Assembly (NCBI GenBank): GCA_043777595.1
Contig: JAYWHT010000015.1
Span: 1-64,000 of the forward strand
Length of the DNA stretch: 64,000 nucleotides
Direction of reading: 5' to 3'
Source of the DNA: JAYVJH01 sp043777595
GTDB lineage: Bacteria; Bacteroidota; Bacteroidia; Cytophagales; Spirosomataceae
The position numbers and the translations under genes were made by a program. Below the pieces are notes generated by a model that had not been told where the DNA came from, searched no databases, and saw only the letters and a program-made list of their open reading frames with translations. This document shows positions 50,619 to 59,520 of this stretch, piece by piece. The number at the start of each line of letters is the position of its first letter. The first letter of the stretch is position 1.

Positions 50619-51665
50619 CTAAGATATTACAGTTTTCCAATAATTTGTAATCAAAACTGGTTTAGGTAAGTCTTCAAATTCAGATTCTGAATAAAACGTC
50701 AAGCCCTCGGGCAGGTCGTTGGCTTGTTCTAACTCAATTTGCCAAAACTGCGCCTTGATGCGTTGGTGGGTTAGTATATGACTAAAAATCTGGGTCGGTG
50801 CGGTGATAATTACTGTTTTTGGGTTTATGTTGAGTTGTATGTCGTCCAAAGATTCGATAAGATTATCAGTACTTTCTATGAGCTGAAAGTCAAACAGGTT
50901 TTGCCATATATCTCGCTGAGTGCGCTGGCGAAGGGCTATTTTGTTGTCGAATCCAAACACCAAATAATCAAAAAAACGTTCTCTGATTTTAATCTTTTTT
51001 TCTTTGACTGGCAATACTGAAATTTGACCTGTGAGCCGAGCCACACAATCGTCTCGAAGTGGGCAGAGTAAGCAGTCGGGCGAAATAGGCTGGCACTGAA
51101 TCGCCCCAAACTCCATGATAGACTGGTTGAAAGCGGCAGGTTGATTTTTGTCTATCAATTCATTAGCCAATACCGTAAATTGTTTTTTGCCTTCGTTGCT
51201 GGCAATGTCGGTTTTGATGCCAAACACCCGTGCCAAGACCCTAAATACGTTACCGTCCACAACGGCCACAGGCTCGTTATAGGCAAACGAAGCGATGGCC
51301 GCTGCCGTGTAAGGGCCTATGCCTTTGAGAGTGAGCAAATTGTTATAACTATTTGGAAACTGCCCGCTTAGATTTTTGACAATAAACTGCGCTGTTTGGT
51401 GGAGGTTTCTGGCACGAGAATAATACCCCAAACCCTGCCAAAGCCGCATGACCTCTTGCTCGGGTGCGGCTGCCAAATCAAAAATGGTGGGGTAGTTTTC
51501 TGTAAATTTTAAATAGTAGGGCAGACCTTGTGCAACCCGAGTTTGCTGCAAAATAATCTCAGAAAGCCAGATAAAATAAGGGTCGGTCGTGTGCCGCCAA
51601 GGTAAATCTCGTTGGTGAGATAAAAACCAAGTAATTGTTTTTTGCGAAAAAGAAAGATTAGCCAA
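50619..51665 (-). CDS. mutY: A/G-specific adenine DNA glycosylase
   Basis: 348 residues. MutY removes adenine mispaired with 8-oxoguanine. Catalytic Glu in SEIILQQTRVAQG, helix-hairpin-helix with LLTLKGIGPYTAAAIASFAY, catalytic Asp in AVVDGNVFRVLARVF, and the iron-sulphur cluster ligands C-x6-C-x2-C-x5-C (CQPISPDCLLCPLRDDC). The C-terminal NUDIX-like domain that reads 8-oxoG follows (KIKIRERFFDYLVFGFDNKI). All key residues are seen. It is divergent from the HU gene. Confidence 0.96.
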   Translation of the reverse strand: MANLSFSQKTITWFLSHQRDLPWRHTTDPYFIWLSEIILQQTRVAQGLPYYLKFTENYPTIFDLAAAPEQEVMRLWQGLGYYSRARNLHQTAQFIVKNLSGQFPNSYNNLLTLKGIGPYTAAAIASFAYNEPVAVVDGNVFRVLARVFGIKTDIASNEGKKQFTVLANELIDKNQPAAFNQSIMEFGAIQCQPISPDCLLCPLRDDCVARLTGQISVLPVKEKKIKIRERFFDYLVFGFDNKIALRQRTQRDIWQNLFDFQLIESTDNLIESLDDIQLNINPKTVIITAPTQIFSHILTHQRIKAQFWQIELEQANDLPEGLTFYSESEFEDLPKPVLITNYWKTVIS

Positions 51666-51721
51666 CGGATAAAACAGTTAAAAAAGAATTTAAAAAGTTT
51701 CGCAATTAACTGATAATGTAG

Positions 51722-51729
51722 TAGTTTTG
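51722..51729 (+). promoter_or_regulatory. Putative -7 element of the HU-TPR operon
   Basis: TAGTTTTG fits TAnnTTTG. It lies about 125 bases before the HU start, leaving a long leader that contains a 9-codon frame (ATG at 51749) of doubtful meaning. No good -33 TTG was found. Confidence 0.3.
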
Positions 51730-51853
51730 CAACCCACAACCAAAATCATGGAAGAAATGTACAAAGTCAATGGCTAACCACTTGTAAAGTCTGCGACCCA
51801 AAAACATGAAACCACAAACAAAATATTTTTTCAATTAAAAAGTTTTACACAAA

Positions 51854-52144
51854 GTGACTAAAGCAGAAATCATCGCAAAAATTGCCGCCGACAACAACCT
51901 CGACAAAATGTTAGTACAAGAGGCCGTAGAAGGATTTTTTACTATCGTAAAAGATACAATGGCCAACGGCGAAAACCTTTATGTTAGAGGGTTCGGTAGT
52001 TTTATTAACAAAAAGCGTGCAGAGAAGGTTGCCAGAAACATCTCTAAAAAGACATCGATAACAATTGCCGCACACTACATACCGAGCTTCAAGCCAGCCA
52101 AAACTTTTGTAGAACAAGTAAAAGAAAGCGTAAAAATAGATTAA
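51854..52144 (+). CDS. HU/IHF-family nucleoid protein
   Basis: 96 residues starting at GTG (51854): (M)TKAEIIAKIAADNNLDKMLV, then the beta arm FGSFINKKRAEKVARNISKK and IAAHYIPSFKPAKTFVEQVK. It fits the histone-like HU/IHF fold that bends DNA. No ATG alternative exists, and the GTG lines up with the family start. It is followed after 10 bases by the TPR gene, an arrangement that may reflect co-expression only. Confidence 0.92.
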   Translation: MTKAEIIAKIAADNNLDKMLVQEAVEGFFTIVKDTMANGENLYVRGFGSFINKKRAEKVARNISKKTSITIAAHYIPSFKPAKTFVEQVKESVKID

Positions 52145-52154
52145 GCCAAAAATA

Positions 52155-53015
52155 ATGGGTGTAAATAAAGCTGTTTTCGTTGTCATAATATTGTCGGTTG
52201 GTTTGACTGTCGCTCTTTTTAGTTTGCCCAAGATAGTGGTAAACAACAAAAAAAGCGTAACTCAAACAGCAGGTGCAAACAGAGACAAAAAAAACGCAGA
52301 CACACCCAAAAAAGATGAGCCAGTAGCAACTACCGACACAAAACACGGTAAGGCGAGCTTGACAGAAGCCCAACAGACAACCCAAAAACAGTTGTTGGCT
52401 AAGTACCTGTCATCTGGTCAGTCAGAAAAAGTTAAATCTGCTGGCGAATTGTCGAATTTCTACCAAGACATACGCCAGTTTGACAGTGCGGCCAAATATG
52501 CCGAGGTAGTAGCCGAAATAGAGCCAACCGAAAAACATCAATTACAAGCCGCAGACCTGTCGTATGATGCGTATGGGTTTGCGATGGGCGATGAAAAGTC
52601 GAAGAAGTTGGGCGAAAAAACACGTGAGTTGTATCAGAAAGTGTTAGACAGAAATCCAAACTTGCTGGGTGCAAAAGCCAATATGGCCATGACTTATGTT
52701 TCGACATCAAACCCAATGCAGGGAATAATGATGTTGAGAGAAGTATTGGCTACCGACCCTACCAATGAGCTGGCACTGTTTAACATGGGCTTGCTTTCGA
52801 TGAGGTCTAACCAGTACAAACTGGCCGTGAGTAGGTTCAAGCAATTACTAAAAGTTCGCCCCAACAACTCAAAAGCACAGTTTTATTTGGGTGTATCGCT
52901 GGCACAGTCAGGTCAGAAAGCCGAAGCGTTGGCAGTTTTGGCAAAAGTAAAATCAGTAGAAAAAGACCCCACGATTCAGGCAGCAATAAAAGAACTGGAG
53001 GCTGAGTTGAAGTAA
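52155..53015 (+). CDS. Membrane-anchored TPR protein
   Basis: 286 residues. One N-terminal transmembrane helix (about 5-22, AVFVVIILSVGLTVALFSLP) precedes a basic Lys/Thr-rich linker and tetratricopeptide repeats from about 115. These include AKYAEVVAEIEPTEKHQLQA, LYQKVLDRNPNLLGAKANMA, MLREVLATDPTNELALFNMG and FKQLLKVRPNNSKAQFYLGV. TPRs mediate protein contacts, probably on the periplasmic side. The gene starts 10 bases after HU and is likely in one operon with it and perhaps the mini ribosomal protein. Confidence 0.85.
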   Translation: MGVNKAVFVVIILSVGLTVALFSLPKIVVNNKKSVTQTAGANRDKKNADTPKKDEPVATTDTKHGKASLTEAQQTTQKQLLAKYLSSGQSEKVKSAGELSNFYQDIRQFDSAAKYAEVVAEIEPTEKHQLQAADLSYDAYGFAMGDEKSKKLGEKTRELYQKVLDRNPNLLGAKANMAMTYVSTSNPMQGIMMLREVLATDPTNELALFNMGLLSMRSNQYKLAVSRFKQLLKVRPNNSKAQFYLGVSLAQSGQKAEALAVLAKVKSVEKDPTIQAAIKELEAELK

Positions 53016-53097
53016 GTTAGAGGCTTTTGAGAGCCATTAACCGAGAGTAATTAGAAGTTCAAATAAAATAATTTTTAATCAATAAACATTTACAACC

Positions 53098-53187
53098 ATG
53101 CCTTGCGGTAAAAAAAGAAAAAGACATAAGATTGCGACACACAAACGCAAAAAACGCCTCAGAAAAAACAGACATAAGAAAAAATAG
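53098..53187 (+). CDS. COX24/AURKAIP1 (mS38-like) mini ribosomal protein
   Basis: 29 residues, too short for standard calling: MPCGKKRKRHKIATHKRKKR followed by LRKNRHKKK. This is the very basic COX24/AURKAIP1-type protein conserved in Bacteroidota and related to the mitochondrial small-subunit protein mS38, so it is very likely a ribosome component. Its ATG follows an AT-rich leader, and it is closed by a perfect terminator. Confidence comes from near identity to the family consensus as I recall it. Confidence 0.88.
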   Translation: MPCGKKRKRHKIATHKRKKRLRKNRHKKK

Positions 53188-53195
53188 TCTTAGTG

Positions 53196-53230
53196 CCAAA
53201 GAGCAAGGTATCAATTACCTTGCTCTTTGG
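53196..53230 (+). terminator. Perfect 15-bp hairpin terminator
   Basis: ccaaagagcaaggta (53196-53210) pairs perfectly with 53216-53230 around a 5-base loop, nine bases after the mini-protein stop. Confidence 0.88.
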
Positions 53231-53284
53231 TGTTAAAATTATATATTTCTAACACAATAGGCGAAAATCTGGAATCGAACGTAG

Positions 53285-53292
53285 TATATTTG
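53285..53292 (+). promoter_or_regulatory. -7 element for the RNase G/E gene
   Basis: TATATTTG fits TAnnTTTG exactly and ends at 53292. A GTG lies at 53292, but it overlaps this element. It supports the TTG at 53331 as the true start. Confidence 0.45.
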
Positions 53293-53330
53293 TGCGTTCA
53301 GATTTTTACATTTTAGACATCTCCACTACA

Positions 53331-54887
53331 TTGAACAATGAGTTAGTAATCAGTGCTACTCCCAAAGGCACACGCATCGCCCTGTTGCAAGACAAGCGGC
53401 TGATAGAGCATCACATAGAAGAATCGGATAATGATTTTACAGTTGGCGATATTTACTTTGGCACTGTCAGGAAGATTGTGTCTGGTCTCAATGCAGCTTT
53501 TATAGATGTCGGTTACGAAAAAGACGCATTTTTGCACTATCTTGACCTGGGCGAAAACGTCAAGTCATTGAATAAACTAACAAAAGACGTTATTGCCAAG
53601 CGGTCGGCTGGTAAACTTAACGGTTTTAAGTTTGAGCCAGAAATAGATAAACTCGGCAAAATGGACGACGTACTCGCCAAAGGGCAACCTGTGCTGGTAC
53701 AAGTAGCCAAAGAGCCGATTTCGACCAAAGGGCCTCGGCTTTCTTGCGATATTTCTATTGCAGGTCGTTATACCGTTTTGGTACCGTTCTCAAATGCTGT
53801 TAATATTTCTAAAAAAATCACTGATAAAGCCGAGCGTCAAAGACTTCAAAAATTGATGATGTCGGTTAAGCCTGCCAACTTTGGGATAATTGTCAGAACG
53901 GTGGCCTCTGGTAAAGAAGTCGAAGAACTCGAAAAAGACCTGCGAGACTCGATTCAGAAATGGAACGATGGAATGCAAATACTTAGAGAAGCCAAGCCCA
54001 AAGACCGTATTATTGGCGAAATGAGCCGAGCATCGTCTATTTTGAGAGATATGCTCAATGACTCTTTTGATAGTATAACGGTCGATACAAAAGAACTTTA
54101 TGACGAAATAGGCGATTATATTCGGAACATTGCCCCCGAAAAAGAAAAAATTGTTAAGCTATATACAGGTAAAAACAAGGTTTTTGAACAAATGGGGCTT
54201 GAAAAACAAATCAAGTCGCTGTTTGGTCGGTCGGTAACACTGCAAGGTGGCGGTTATCTGATTATTGAACACACCGAAGCCCTGCACGTGATAGACGTAA
54301 ACAGTGGCAATAAGTCAAATAATGAAGTAAACCAAGAAGACACTGCCCTGCATACCAATATCGAGGCCGCCAAAGAAATAGCTCGACAGATAAGACTTCG
54401 GGACATTGGCGGTATTATTGTCGTCGATTTTATTGACATGCGTAAAGCGGAGCATCGCAAACAAATTCAAGACGTGATGCGAGACGAAATGAAAGTGGAC
54501 AGGTCAAAATACACGATATTGCCGCTCACTAAGTTTGGTCTTTTGCAAATTACCCGCCAGCGAGTGCGCCCCGAAGTAAATATCGTAACCCGTGAAGTCT
54601 GCCCAAGTTGTAACGGAACAGGAAACATTCAGGCCAGTATTTTGGTTTCGGATATGGTAGAGGCCAATCTCGACCATATTTTGACCAAACAAAACGAACC
54701 CAAAGTAACCGTAACGCTGCACCCATATTTGCACGCTTACTTTACAAAAGGCTTTCCGTCAAAACGAATGCAATGGCTCTGGAAATATAAAACATGGGTC
54801 AATATCACCCACGACAGCTCGTTTGGAGTCAATCAGTTTAAGTTTTATGACGAAAATCAAGAAGAAATCGAAATCATTGGGAGTTAG
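53331..54887 (+). CDS. rng: RNase E/G-family endoribonuclease
   Basis: 518 residues from TTG 53331 (MNNELVISATPKGTRIALLQ), which fits the family start; the longer GTG reading from 53292 begins inside the -7 element. The S1 domain is VGDIYFGTVRKIVSGLNAAF. The DNase I-like catalytic core has DVNSG and IIVVDFIDMRK for the catalytic Asp pair, and the zinc link is CPSCNGTG. RNase G/E cleaves single-stranded RNA in mRNA and 16S rRNA maturation. The membrane-anchor and degradosome tail of E. coli RNase E is absent. Confidence 0.93.
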   Translation: MNNELVISATPKGTRIALLQDKRLIEHHIEESDNDFTVGDIYFGTVRKIVSGLNAAFIDVGYEKDAFLHYLDLGENVKSLNKLTKDVIAKRSAGKLNGFKFEPEIDKLGKMDDVLAKGQPVLVQVAKEPISTKGPRLSCDISIAGRYTVLVPFSNAVNISKKITDKAERQRLQKLMMSVKPANFGIIVRTVASGKEVEELEKDLRDSIQKWNDGMQILREAKPKDRIIGEMSRASSILRDMLNDSFDSITVDTKELYDEIGDYIRNIAPEKEKIVKLYTGKNKVFEQMGLEKQIKSLFGRSVTLQGGGYLIIEHTEALHVIDVNSGNKSNNEVNQEDTALHTNIEAAKEIARQIRLRDIGGIIVVDFIDMRKAEHRKQIQDVMRDEMKVDRSKYTILPLTKFGLLQITRQRVRPEVNIVTREVCPSCNGTGNIQASILVSDMVEANLDHILTKQNEPKVTVTLHPYLHAYFTKGFPSKRMQWLWKYKTWVNITHDSSFGVNQFKFYDENQEEIEIIGS

Positions 54888-54888
54888 G

Positions 54889-55296
54889 TTATGAAAGTAT
54901 CAACGATAAAAAATCATTAGCTGTGATTACCTTAATGGGTGGAAAAGGAATATGGCTTAGAATATCGTAGTGTCGGTCGTTTGTAACAAGGTAGTCAGCA
55001 CCGCAAGCTACCGCACAGTCCACAAACTTATTGTCGTCGGGGTCAGCTTCAATGAGTTGCCAGTTGTAAAAAGGCTCTATTTGGCAAATGTTAGAAAGGT
55101 TTAGTAATTCTCTAAGTTTTAAATCTGTACGCTCAGTACCTAATCTCAAGCTAATCTGTTCTTCATATTCACTCAAAATTTCGTTACTCAAATATAAATC
55201 AAATTTCTTACGCAAAATGGCTTCATAAATAGGATAATATTTTGAGTGTGAGGGAAGCGACACAATCAAAACGTTGGTGTCCAAGATAATCCTCAT
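54889..55296 (-). CDS. PIN-domain toxin (VapC-like)
   Basis: 135 residues. The PIN fold begins MRIILDTNVLIVSLPSHSKY, with the first acidic motif DTN. Further acidic positions are in LSEYEEQISLR, ADPDDNKFVDCAVACGADYL and VTNDRHYDIL. PIN proteins are Mg-dependent RNases. Its start is 5 bases after the stop of the small upstream gene, which is the expected antitoxin. It is convergent with rng; the two stops are 1 base apart. Confidence 0.88.
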   Translation of the reverse strand: MRIILDTNVLIVSLPSHSKYYPIYEAILRKKFDLYLSNEILSEYEEQISLRLGTERTDLKLRELLNLSNICQIEPFYNWQLIEADPDDNKFVDCAVACGADYLVTNDRHYDILSHIPFPPIKVITANDFLSLILS

Positions 55297-55300
55297 GTAT

Positions 55301-55513
55301 CTATTGGTTTGGGTCGTTCAGTATATTTTCTATATCTTGGTCTGTCCAACCATTTCGTTCCCAAGTCTCGTTAGCAAGATAGTTGAGGCGTTTTGCAAAA
55401 TATTGACCTATCAAATCTTTAATTTCCAAAAGGTCATTTTCACTAATTTGGTGTGCATATAAGCGCAGTATCTCGAGTTGTAAATTTGTAAAAGGTATTT
55501 TTGAAGTTGCCAC
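55301..55513 (-). CDS. Small antitoxin paired with the PIN toxin
   Basis: 70 residues: FTNLQLEILRLYAHQISEND, then LLEIKDLIGQYFAKRLNYLA and a C-terminal NDPNQ. It matches the small helical proteins commonly found directly upstream of PIN toxins in Bacteroidota and cyanobacteria. Function by association: neutralises the PIN toxin. No DNA-binding motif is obvious. Confidence 0.75.
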   Translation of the reverse strand: MATSKIPFTNLQLEILRLYAHQISENDLLEIKDLIGQYFAKRLNYLANETWERNGWTDQDIENILNDPNQ

Positions 55514-55600
55514 TATAATCTTTGTTTTTATACAAATCTAAATAAATTCTAAAAATAAACGAAATATAGACTAATAATCTTTGTTTTCGTGCCAATGTCT

Positions 55601-56116
55601 ATGAAAGTATCAACGTTTGCTATTAAAATTTGGCGTGGCTTTTCGATGGCAGTCGTTCTGGTCGCTGCTGGGTTTAGTTACAGTGTTTTGCCCGAAAGCG
55701 TGGGAGTACATTTTGATACAAAAGGCTTGCCCGATGTATTTATGAGTAAATCGGTGGTATTTTATGTGGCCGTTGCTATTATTTTGGTCAATAATGTTAT
55801 CATTCTCAATCTCAGCAAGCAGGTACTCAAACTGCCTAACGAACTACTGCCCGTACCCAATCAAGCGGAGTGGGGGCAAAGCCGAGATTTATTGAACGAA
55901 CACTTCAAAAACTGGTTTTATTGCATTATGGCCGCCATCAATACCGTACTGGCACTCACCATATTGGCATTGGGTAACGTGAACAGCACGCAGTTTAAGT
56001 ACAAATTGGCAGACTATGAATGGCTCGGTTACTTTGCTATTATTGTCTTCTTTTTGATTGTTGTTTCGCTACCCATACGGTTGCTCATCAAACCTAAAAT
56101 TAGTATAGAATATTAA
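55601..56116 (+). CDS. DUF1648 membrane protein
   Basis: 171 residues with four hydrophobic helices. The segment LPESVGVHFDTKGLPDVFMS after the first helix is the DUF1648 signature also seen at the start of SdpI-like proteins. ATG codons at 55595 and 55601 and a GTG at 55589 are all in frame; 55601 gives the tidiest membrane N-terminus (MKVSTFAIKIW). Role unknown. It lies 5 bases before queA, so the two are probably co-transcribed. Confidence 0.75.
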   Translation: MKVSTFAIKIWRGFSMAVVLVAAGFSYSVLPESVGVHFDTKGLPDVFMSKSVVFYVAVAIILVNNVIILNLSKQVLKLPNELLPVPNQAEWGQSRDLLNEHFKNWFYCIMAAINTVLALTILALGNVNSTQFKYKLADYEWLGYFAIIVFFLIVVSLPIRLLIKPKISIEY

Positions 56117-56121
56117 AATGT

Positions 56122-57351
56122 ATGACTTCGTTGTTGGACATTCAACTCGCTGACTTTGACTATAATCTGCCCGACGAGCGCATCGCTCGCTATCCTGTCG
56201 AACCTCGAGATTCTTCCAAATTATTAGTATATCAATCAGGGCAAATTAGTCACCAGGCATTTTCAAATTTGGTAGATTACTTGCCAGAAAACGCCTTTTT
56301 GGTCTTCAACGATACCAAGGTTATTCCTGCCCGTATTTTTTTTCAGAAAGATACTGGTTCGACGATTGAGATTTTTTTGCTTCAACCCCAGTCACCTACT
56401 CGCTTTGTGCATGTGGCCATGCAAGTAACAGATACTTGTGTGTGGGAGTGTATGATTGGCAATAAAAAACGCTGGAAGAACAACGAAATACTACATTTGA
56501 GTTTTGAAATTAACGGTTTGAAGTACCAAATCGAGGCTAAACTTGTTGATATAGAGCAAAATTTAGTACGGTTTTCTTGGAAAAATGTGTCAGCAGTCGA
56601 AACCGCTTTTGTAGATGTCGTTCAGGCGTTGGGGCAAATTCCGTTGCCGCCCTATCTCAAACGAAAAACTGAAAGCCAAGACTCCGAAACTTACCAAACT
56701 GTTTATTCAAAGGCAGAGGGGGCTGTAGCTGCTCCAACGGCAGGGCTGCATTTTACAGAATGGGTTTTTGACCAATTGAGGCACAAAAATATAGGTCATT
56801 CGTTTGTTACCCTTCATGTAGGCGCAGGTACGTTTTTGCCCGTCAAAGTTCAGAATGTAGCCACACATACTATGCACTCCGAGCAGGTGGTTTATTCACC
56901 AAAATTGATCAACGACTTGATTGAAAACGATGGTAAAGTAATAGCTGTTGGTACAACGTCTATGCGCTCGCTCGAAAGTTTGTATTGGTTCGGGGTAAAA
57001 TTATTAGCAAAAAAAATAAAAAATACAGTTTTTAATATTGAAAAATTATACCCGTATTCAGTCGAAAACCCACCATTGGTTGTAGAATCTTTGCAGGCTA
57101 TTCTTACTTTTATGACTGCCAATGATATGACTCAGCTCGTTGGCGAAACTGAAATAATGATATTGCCCAGTTATCAATTCAAAGTCTGTAAAGGACTGAT
57201 AACCAACTACCATCAGCCCAAATCTACGCTCATGCTACTCGTAGCGGCTTTTGTAGGCAACGACTGGCGGCGTATTTATGACGAAGCCCTTGCCAACGAC
57301 TATCGGTTTTTGAGCTACGGCGACTCGTCATTGCTATTGCCTCATCGCTGA
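56122..57351 (+). CDS. queA: S-adenosylmethionine:tRNA ribosyltransferase-isomerase
   Basis: 409 residues, longer than the E. coli enzyme (about 355) but usual for Bacteroidota. QueA builds epoxyqueuosine in tRNA anticodons. Motifs: FDYNLPDERIARYPVEPRDS, FNDTKVIPARI, YSKAEGAVAAPTAGLHFTEW, LHVGAGTFLPVK and the terminal ITNYHQPKSTLMLLVAAFVG. The extra length is an insert around MHSEQVVYSPK to MTQLVGETEIMI. Its stop TGA is the first three bases of a heptanucleotide array. Confidence 0.95.
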   Translation: MTSLLDIQLADFDYNLPDERIARYPVEPRDSSKLLVYQSGQISHQAFSNLVDYLPENAFLVFNDTKVIPARIFFQKDTGSTIEIFLLQPQSPTRFVHVAMQVTDTCVWECMIGNKKRWKNNEILHLSFEINGLKYQIEAKLVDIEQNLVRFSWKNVSAVETAFVDVVQALGQIPLPPYLKRKTESQDSETYQTVYSKAEGAVAAPTAGLHFTEWVFDQLRHKNIGHSFVTLHVGAGTFLPVKVQNVATHTMHSEQVVYSPKLINDLIENDGKVIAVGTTSMRSLESLYWFGVKLLAKKIKNTVFNIEKLYPYSVENPPLVVESLQAILTFMTANDMTQLVGETEIMILPSYQFKVCKGLITNYHQPKSTLMLLVAAFVGNDWRRIYDEALANDYRFLSYGDSSLLLPHR

Positions 57352-57389
57352 GTTATTGAGTTGCTGGGTTATTGAGTGTTGAGTTATTG
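57349..57389 (+). repeat. Period-7/8 array starting at the queA stop codon
   Basis: Units TGAGTTAT, TGAGTTGC, TGGGTTAT, TGAGTGT, TGAGTTAT run from the queA stop codon into the gap before the convergent hypothetical gene. They are closest to the array at 40381. Confidence 0.75.
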
Positions 57390-57418
57390 TTCACAAAAAT
57401 AAAATCAGCACATCGGGT

Positions 57419-58075
57419 TCACTTCATTTTTAGTCTTACTTTGCAGTTTGTCAGCTCTATTGTGTCTTTGTTGTCTTGTCGGCGGTAGCCGTTGCCTTCG
57501 GGGTCAATGTCTTGGTCGTAGCCTGTGGCTTTGGTAACGATTTTGTCTTCTAATTTGTTTTTTAGTCGCCCCAAACCTCCAAAAACGGTTGCCGTTGTGC
57601 GCTCTTTCCAGTACGAGCCTTCTAATTTGGCACTAAATGTAAGTTCCCAAAACCCATCTTTTCCTATCTTTACCTCAACGAGTTCATCGTTTACTTGCGA
57701 CTTACCCACATGGTATTCCATACGTGGGCTACGGGTTTCTTCCACATATTTCACATAAGCATATCCCTTTATTTCGCCAGACGTTATTCTGTTTATTACG
57801 TCTTTGGGTATAGTTTTGTCCAAATCTATTATCAGATACTTGCCCGGGTCAGTGGCTTCTTTATGGTCAAAACCACCGAGCCATATCCTGAGCGACTTGT
57901 CGGGGCCGATGGTGTTGCCAGTTATCCAGCTTAGGTTGCCAATCATCAGTCGGCGAGGTTGAGTAACATAGTCAGTGCCATTTATTTTGACCGTCATTGT
58001 ATTGTCGTTGGCGATTTGGGCATTTGACACAAAGCAAAGGCTCAAAAAAAGTAAAGCAAGTGTTGTAGTTTTCAT
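57419..58075 (-). CDS. Secreted hypothetical protein
   Basis: 218 residues with a signal peptide (about 1-19, MKTTTLALLFLSLCFVSNA). The rest is a predicted beta-rich domain (MTVKINGTDYVTQPRRLMIG, LRIWLGGFDHKEATDPGKYL, IIDLDKTIPKDVINRIT) with a charged C-terminus (RLKNKLEDKIVTKATGYDQD). I do not recognise the family. It is the last gene of the minus-strand run that starts with the TonB receptor at 63987, though 68 bases separate it from the MFS gene. Confidence 0.6.
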   Translation of the reverse strand: MKTTTLALLFLSLCFVSNAQIANDNTMTVKINGTDYVTQPRRLMIGNLSWITGNTIGPDKSLRIWLGGFDHKEATDPGKYLIIDLDKTIPKDVINRITSGEIKGYAYVKYVEETRSPRMEYHVGKSQVNDELVEVKIGKDGFWELTFSAKLEGSYWKERTTATVFGGLGRLKNKLEDKIVTKATGYDQDIDPEGNGYRRQDNKDTIELTNCKVRLKMK

Positions 58076-58143
58076 TGTTGAGATTGAGTTTAAAATTTAT
58101 CCCAAATGTAGAAAAATACCCAACCAAGTACCCAAGTTTTTTA

Positions 58144-59412
58144 TTATACGGTCGTTGTGCTATGAGCCGCCGCCCGCTTCAAGAGCAACGACAGCAGTAA
58201 CGCCCCACCACAAACGGCAAGTAGTAGATTCATGGCCGAGTTGTAGTTGCCGTCTTGTGTGCGTAAATAGCCCAGTAGTGCCACACCAGCAAAGCCGCCA
58301 ATGCTATCGAACGAACTCACCAAACCTAATACTTTTTTGAATGATGCCCCTTTGTAGATGTCGGCCACTGTGAGTTGAATCATGGCAAAAGCACCGCTAT
58401 AACCCAAACCATAAAAAACAGCATATAAATAGGCGAAATTATGGTTGGTAATAACCATTTTGAGACAGACAACTCCCAATATGAGGCCGATTGTAGCCAA
58501 AATAAGCGTATTTATTTTGTTAAATTTATCGCTCATATAACCAAATGATAGCTTGCCGACAATGCTACAAATCGAAAACAAGCTCGAAATATTAGCCGCT
58601 TGCCTGATGTCAAAACCGCAGTCGGTCAAGTAAAGTCGTAGGTTTTGCAGTACGCCAAAGCCACAAAACCAGAAAGCCGCCGTAACAAAAAGTAATAAAT
58701 AAAAGACTGGCGATTTGAGCAACTGGCTAATTGTAAGTACAGCATCGTTTGTCTTAGATGTATTTTTTAAAATTGAATTGTCGGTAATCAACACCTTACC
58801 ATCAACACTCTGACCCATTTCTTCGGGTGTGTTTTTTATAAAAATAAGTGGAATAAAAGACAATAAGGCAGCTACTATGGCTACGCCAACGGCAGCTATG
58901 CGCCAGTCGTACATCACAACCAAACGGCTGGCCAACTGTGGAAAAATGATATTACCAACACTCGAGCCAACCAAAAAAATACCCGTAGCCAATCCTCGTT
59001 TTTTTTGAAACCAGTTACTAATCAGTACCATACTTGGCAATAGCCCGCAGAGCGTAATGGCCATCGAAAACACAAAATAGACAATATGCAGATGTGCATA
59101 ACTTTGCATAGCCGAAAAACCTAACGTACAGCATAGGCTTAGACTTGTCCCTATCAAAATGGCTGTTTTGGGGTTGATTTTGGTCAATAAATACCCAACA
59201 ATTGGCGCAAAAAGGGCTATATAAAGAAAGTAAAACGAAGCAGGGCGAACCACCTCGGCGTGTTTCCACCCAAATTCTTTCATTAGTTCAGGAAAAAAAA
59301 ACGGTAGGGTATTAGTACTAACCGTAGTAGCCGAATAACTGATGAAGAGCATAATAACAACCGTCCAGCCGTAGAAATATGGTTTTTTGGTCGTTTGATG
59401 TGTAGTATTCAT
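58144..59412 (-). CDS. MFS transporter, OFA/MCT-like
   Basis: 422 residues with 12 predicted helices. The N-terminus YFYGWTVVIMLFISYSATTV and the loop LISNWFQKKRGLATGIFLVG match the oxalate:formate antiporter/monocarboxylate transporter branch. The second half has YMSDKFNKINTLILATIG. It would move a small organic acid across the inner membrane. It lies downstream of the VOC and TonB genes in the same direction, so it may pass on the substrate taken in by the receptor (inference). The palindromic repeat lies between it and the preceding gene. Confidence 0.85.
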   Translation of the reverse strand: MNTTHQTTKKPYFYGWTVVIMLFISYSATTVSTNTLPFFFPELMKEFGWKHAEVVRPASFYFLYIALFAPIVGYLLTKINPKTAILIGTSLSLCCTLGFSAMQSYAHLHIVYFVFSMAITLCGLLPSMVLISNWFQKKRGLATGIFLVGSSVGNIIFPQLASRLVVMYDWRIAAVGVAIVAALLSFIPLIFIKNTPEEMGQSVDGKVLITDNSILKNTSKTNDAVLTISQLLKSPVFYLLLFVTAAFWFCGFGVLQNLRLYLTDCGFDIRQAANISSLFSICSIVGKLSFGYMSDKFNKINTLILATIGLILGVVCLKMVITNHNFAYLYAVFYGLGYSGAFAMIQLTVADIYKGASFKKVLGLVSSFDSIGGFAGVALLGYLRTQDGNYNSAMNLLLAVCGGALLLSLLLKRAAAHSTTTV

Positions 59413-59489
59413 TTTATGGTTTTGGGTTTAATTTGTAGAGATGTACGGTCATACGTCTAAAATATAGTCATACGTTTTTGGTCTGAAAA

Positions 59490-59520
59490 GCTAAGTCATC
59501 GCTTCAAGCGATGGCTTAGC
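59490..59520 (+). repeat. Palindromic intergenic repeat, copy 2
   Basis: gctaagtcatcgctt and aagcgatggcttagc (59490-59504 and 59506-59520) pair over 15 bases with one G-T. The core is 21/23 identical to the inverted copy at 13320-13342. It touches the stop codon of the 59520-60209 gene and precedes the MFS gene. Confidence 0.85.

Noticed and set aside
51749..51778. Nine-codon leader peptide before the HU gene
   Set aside because: It has no regulatory codon run, no attenuator hairpin was seen after it, and such short frames occur by chance.
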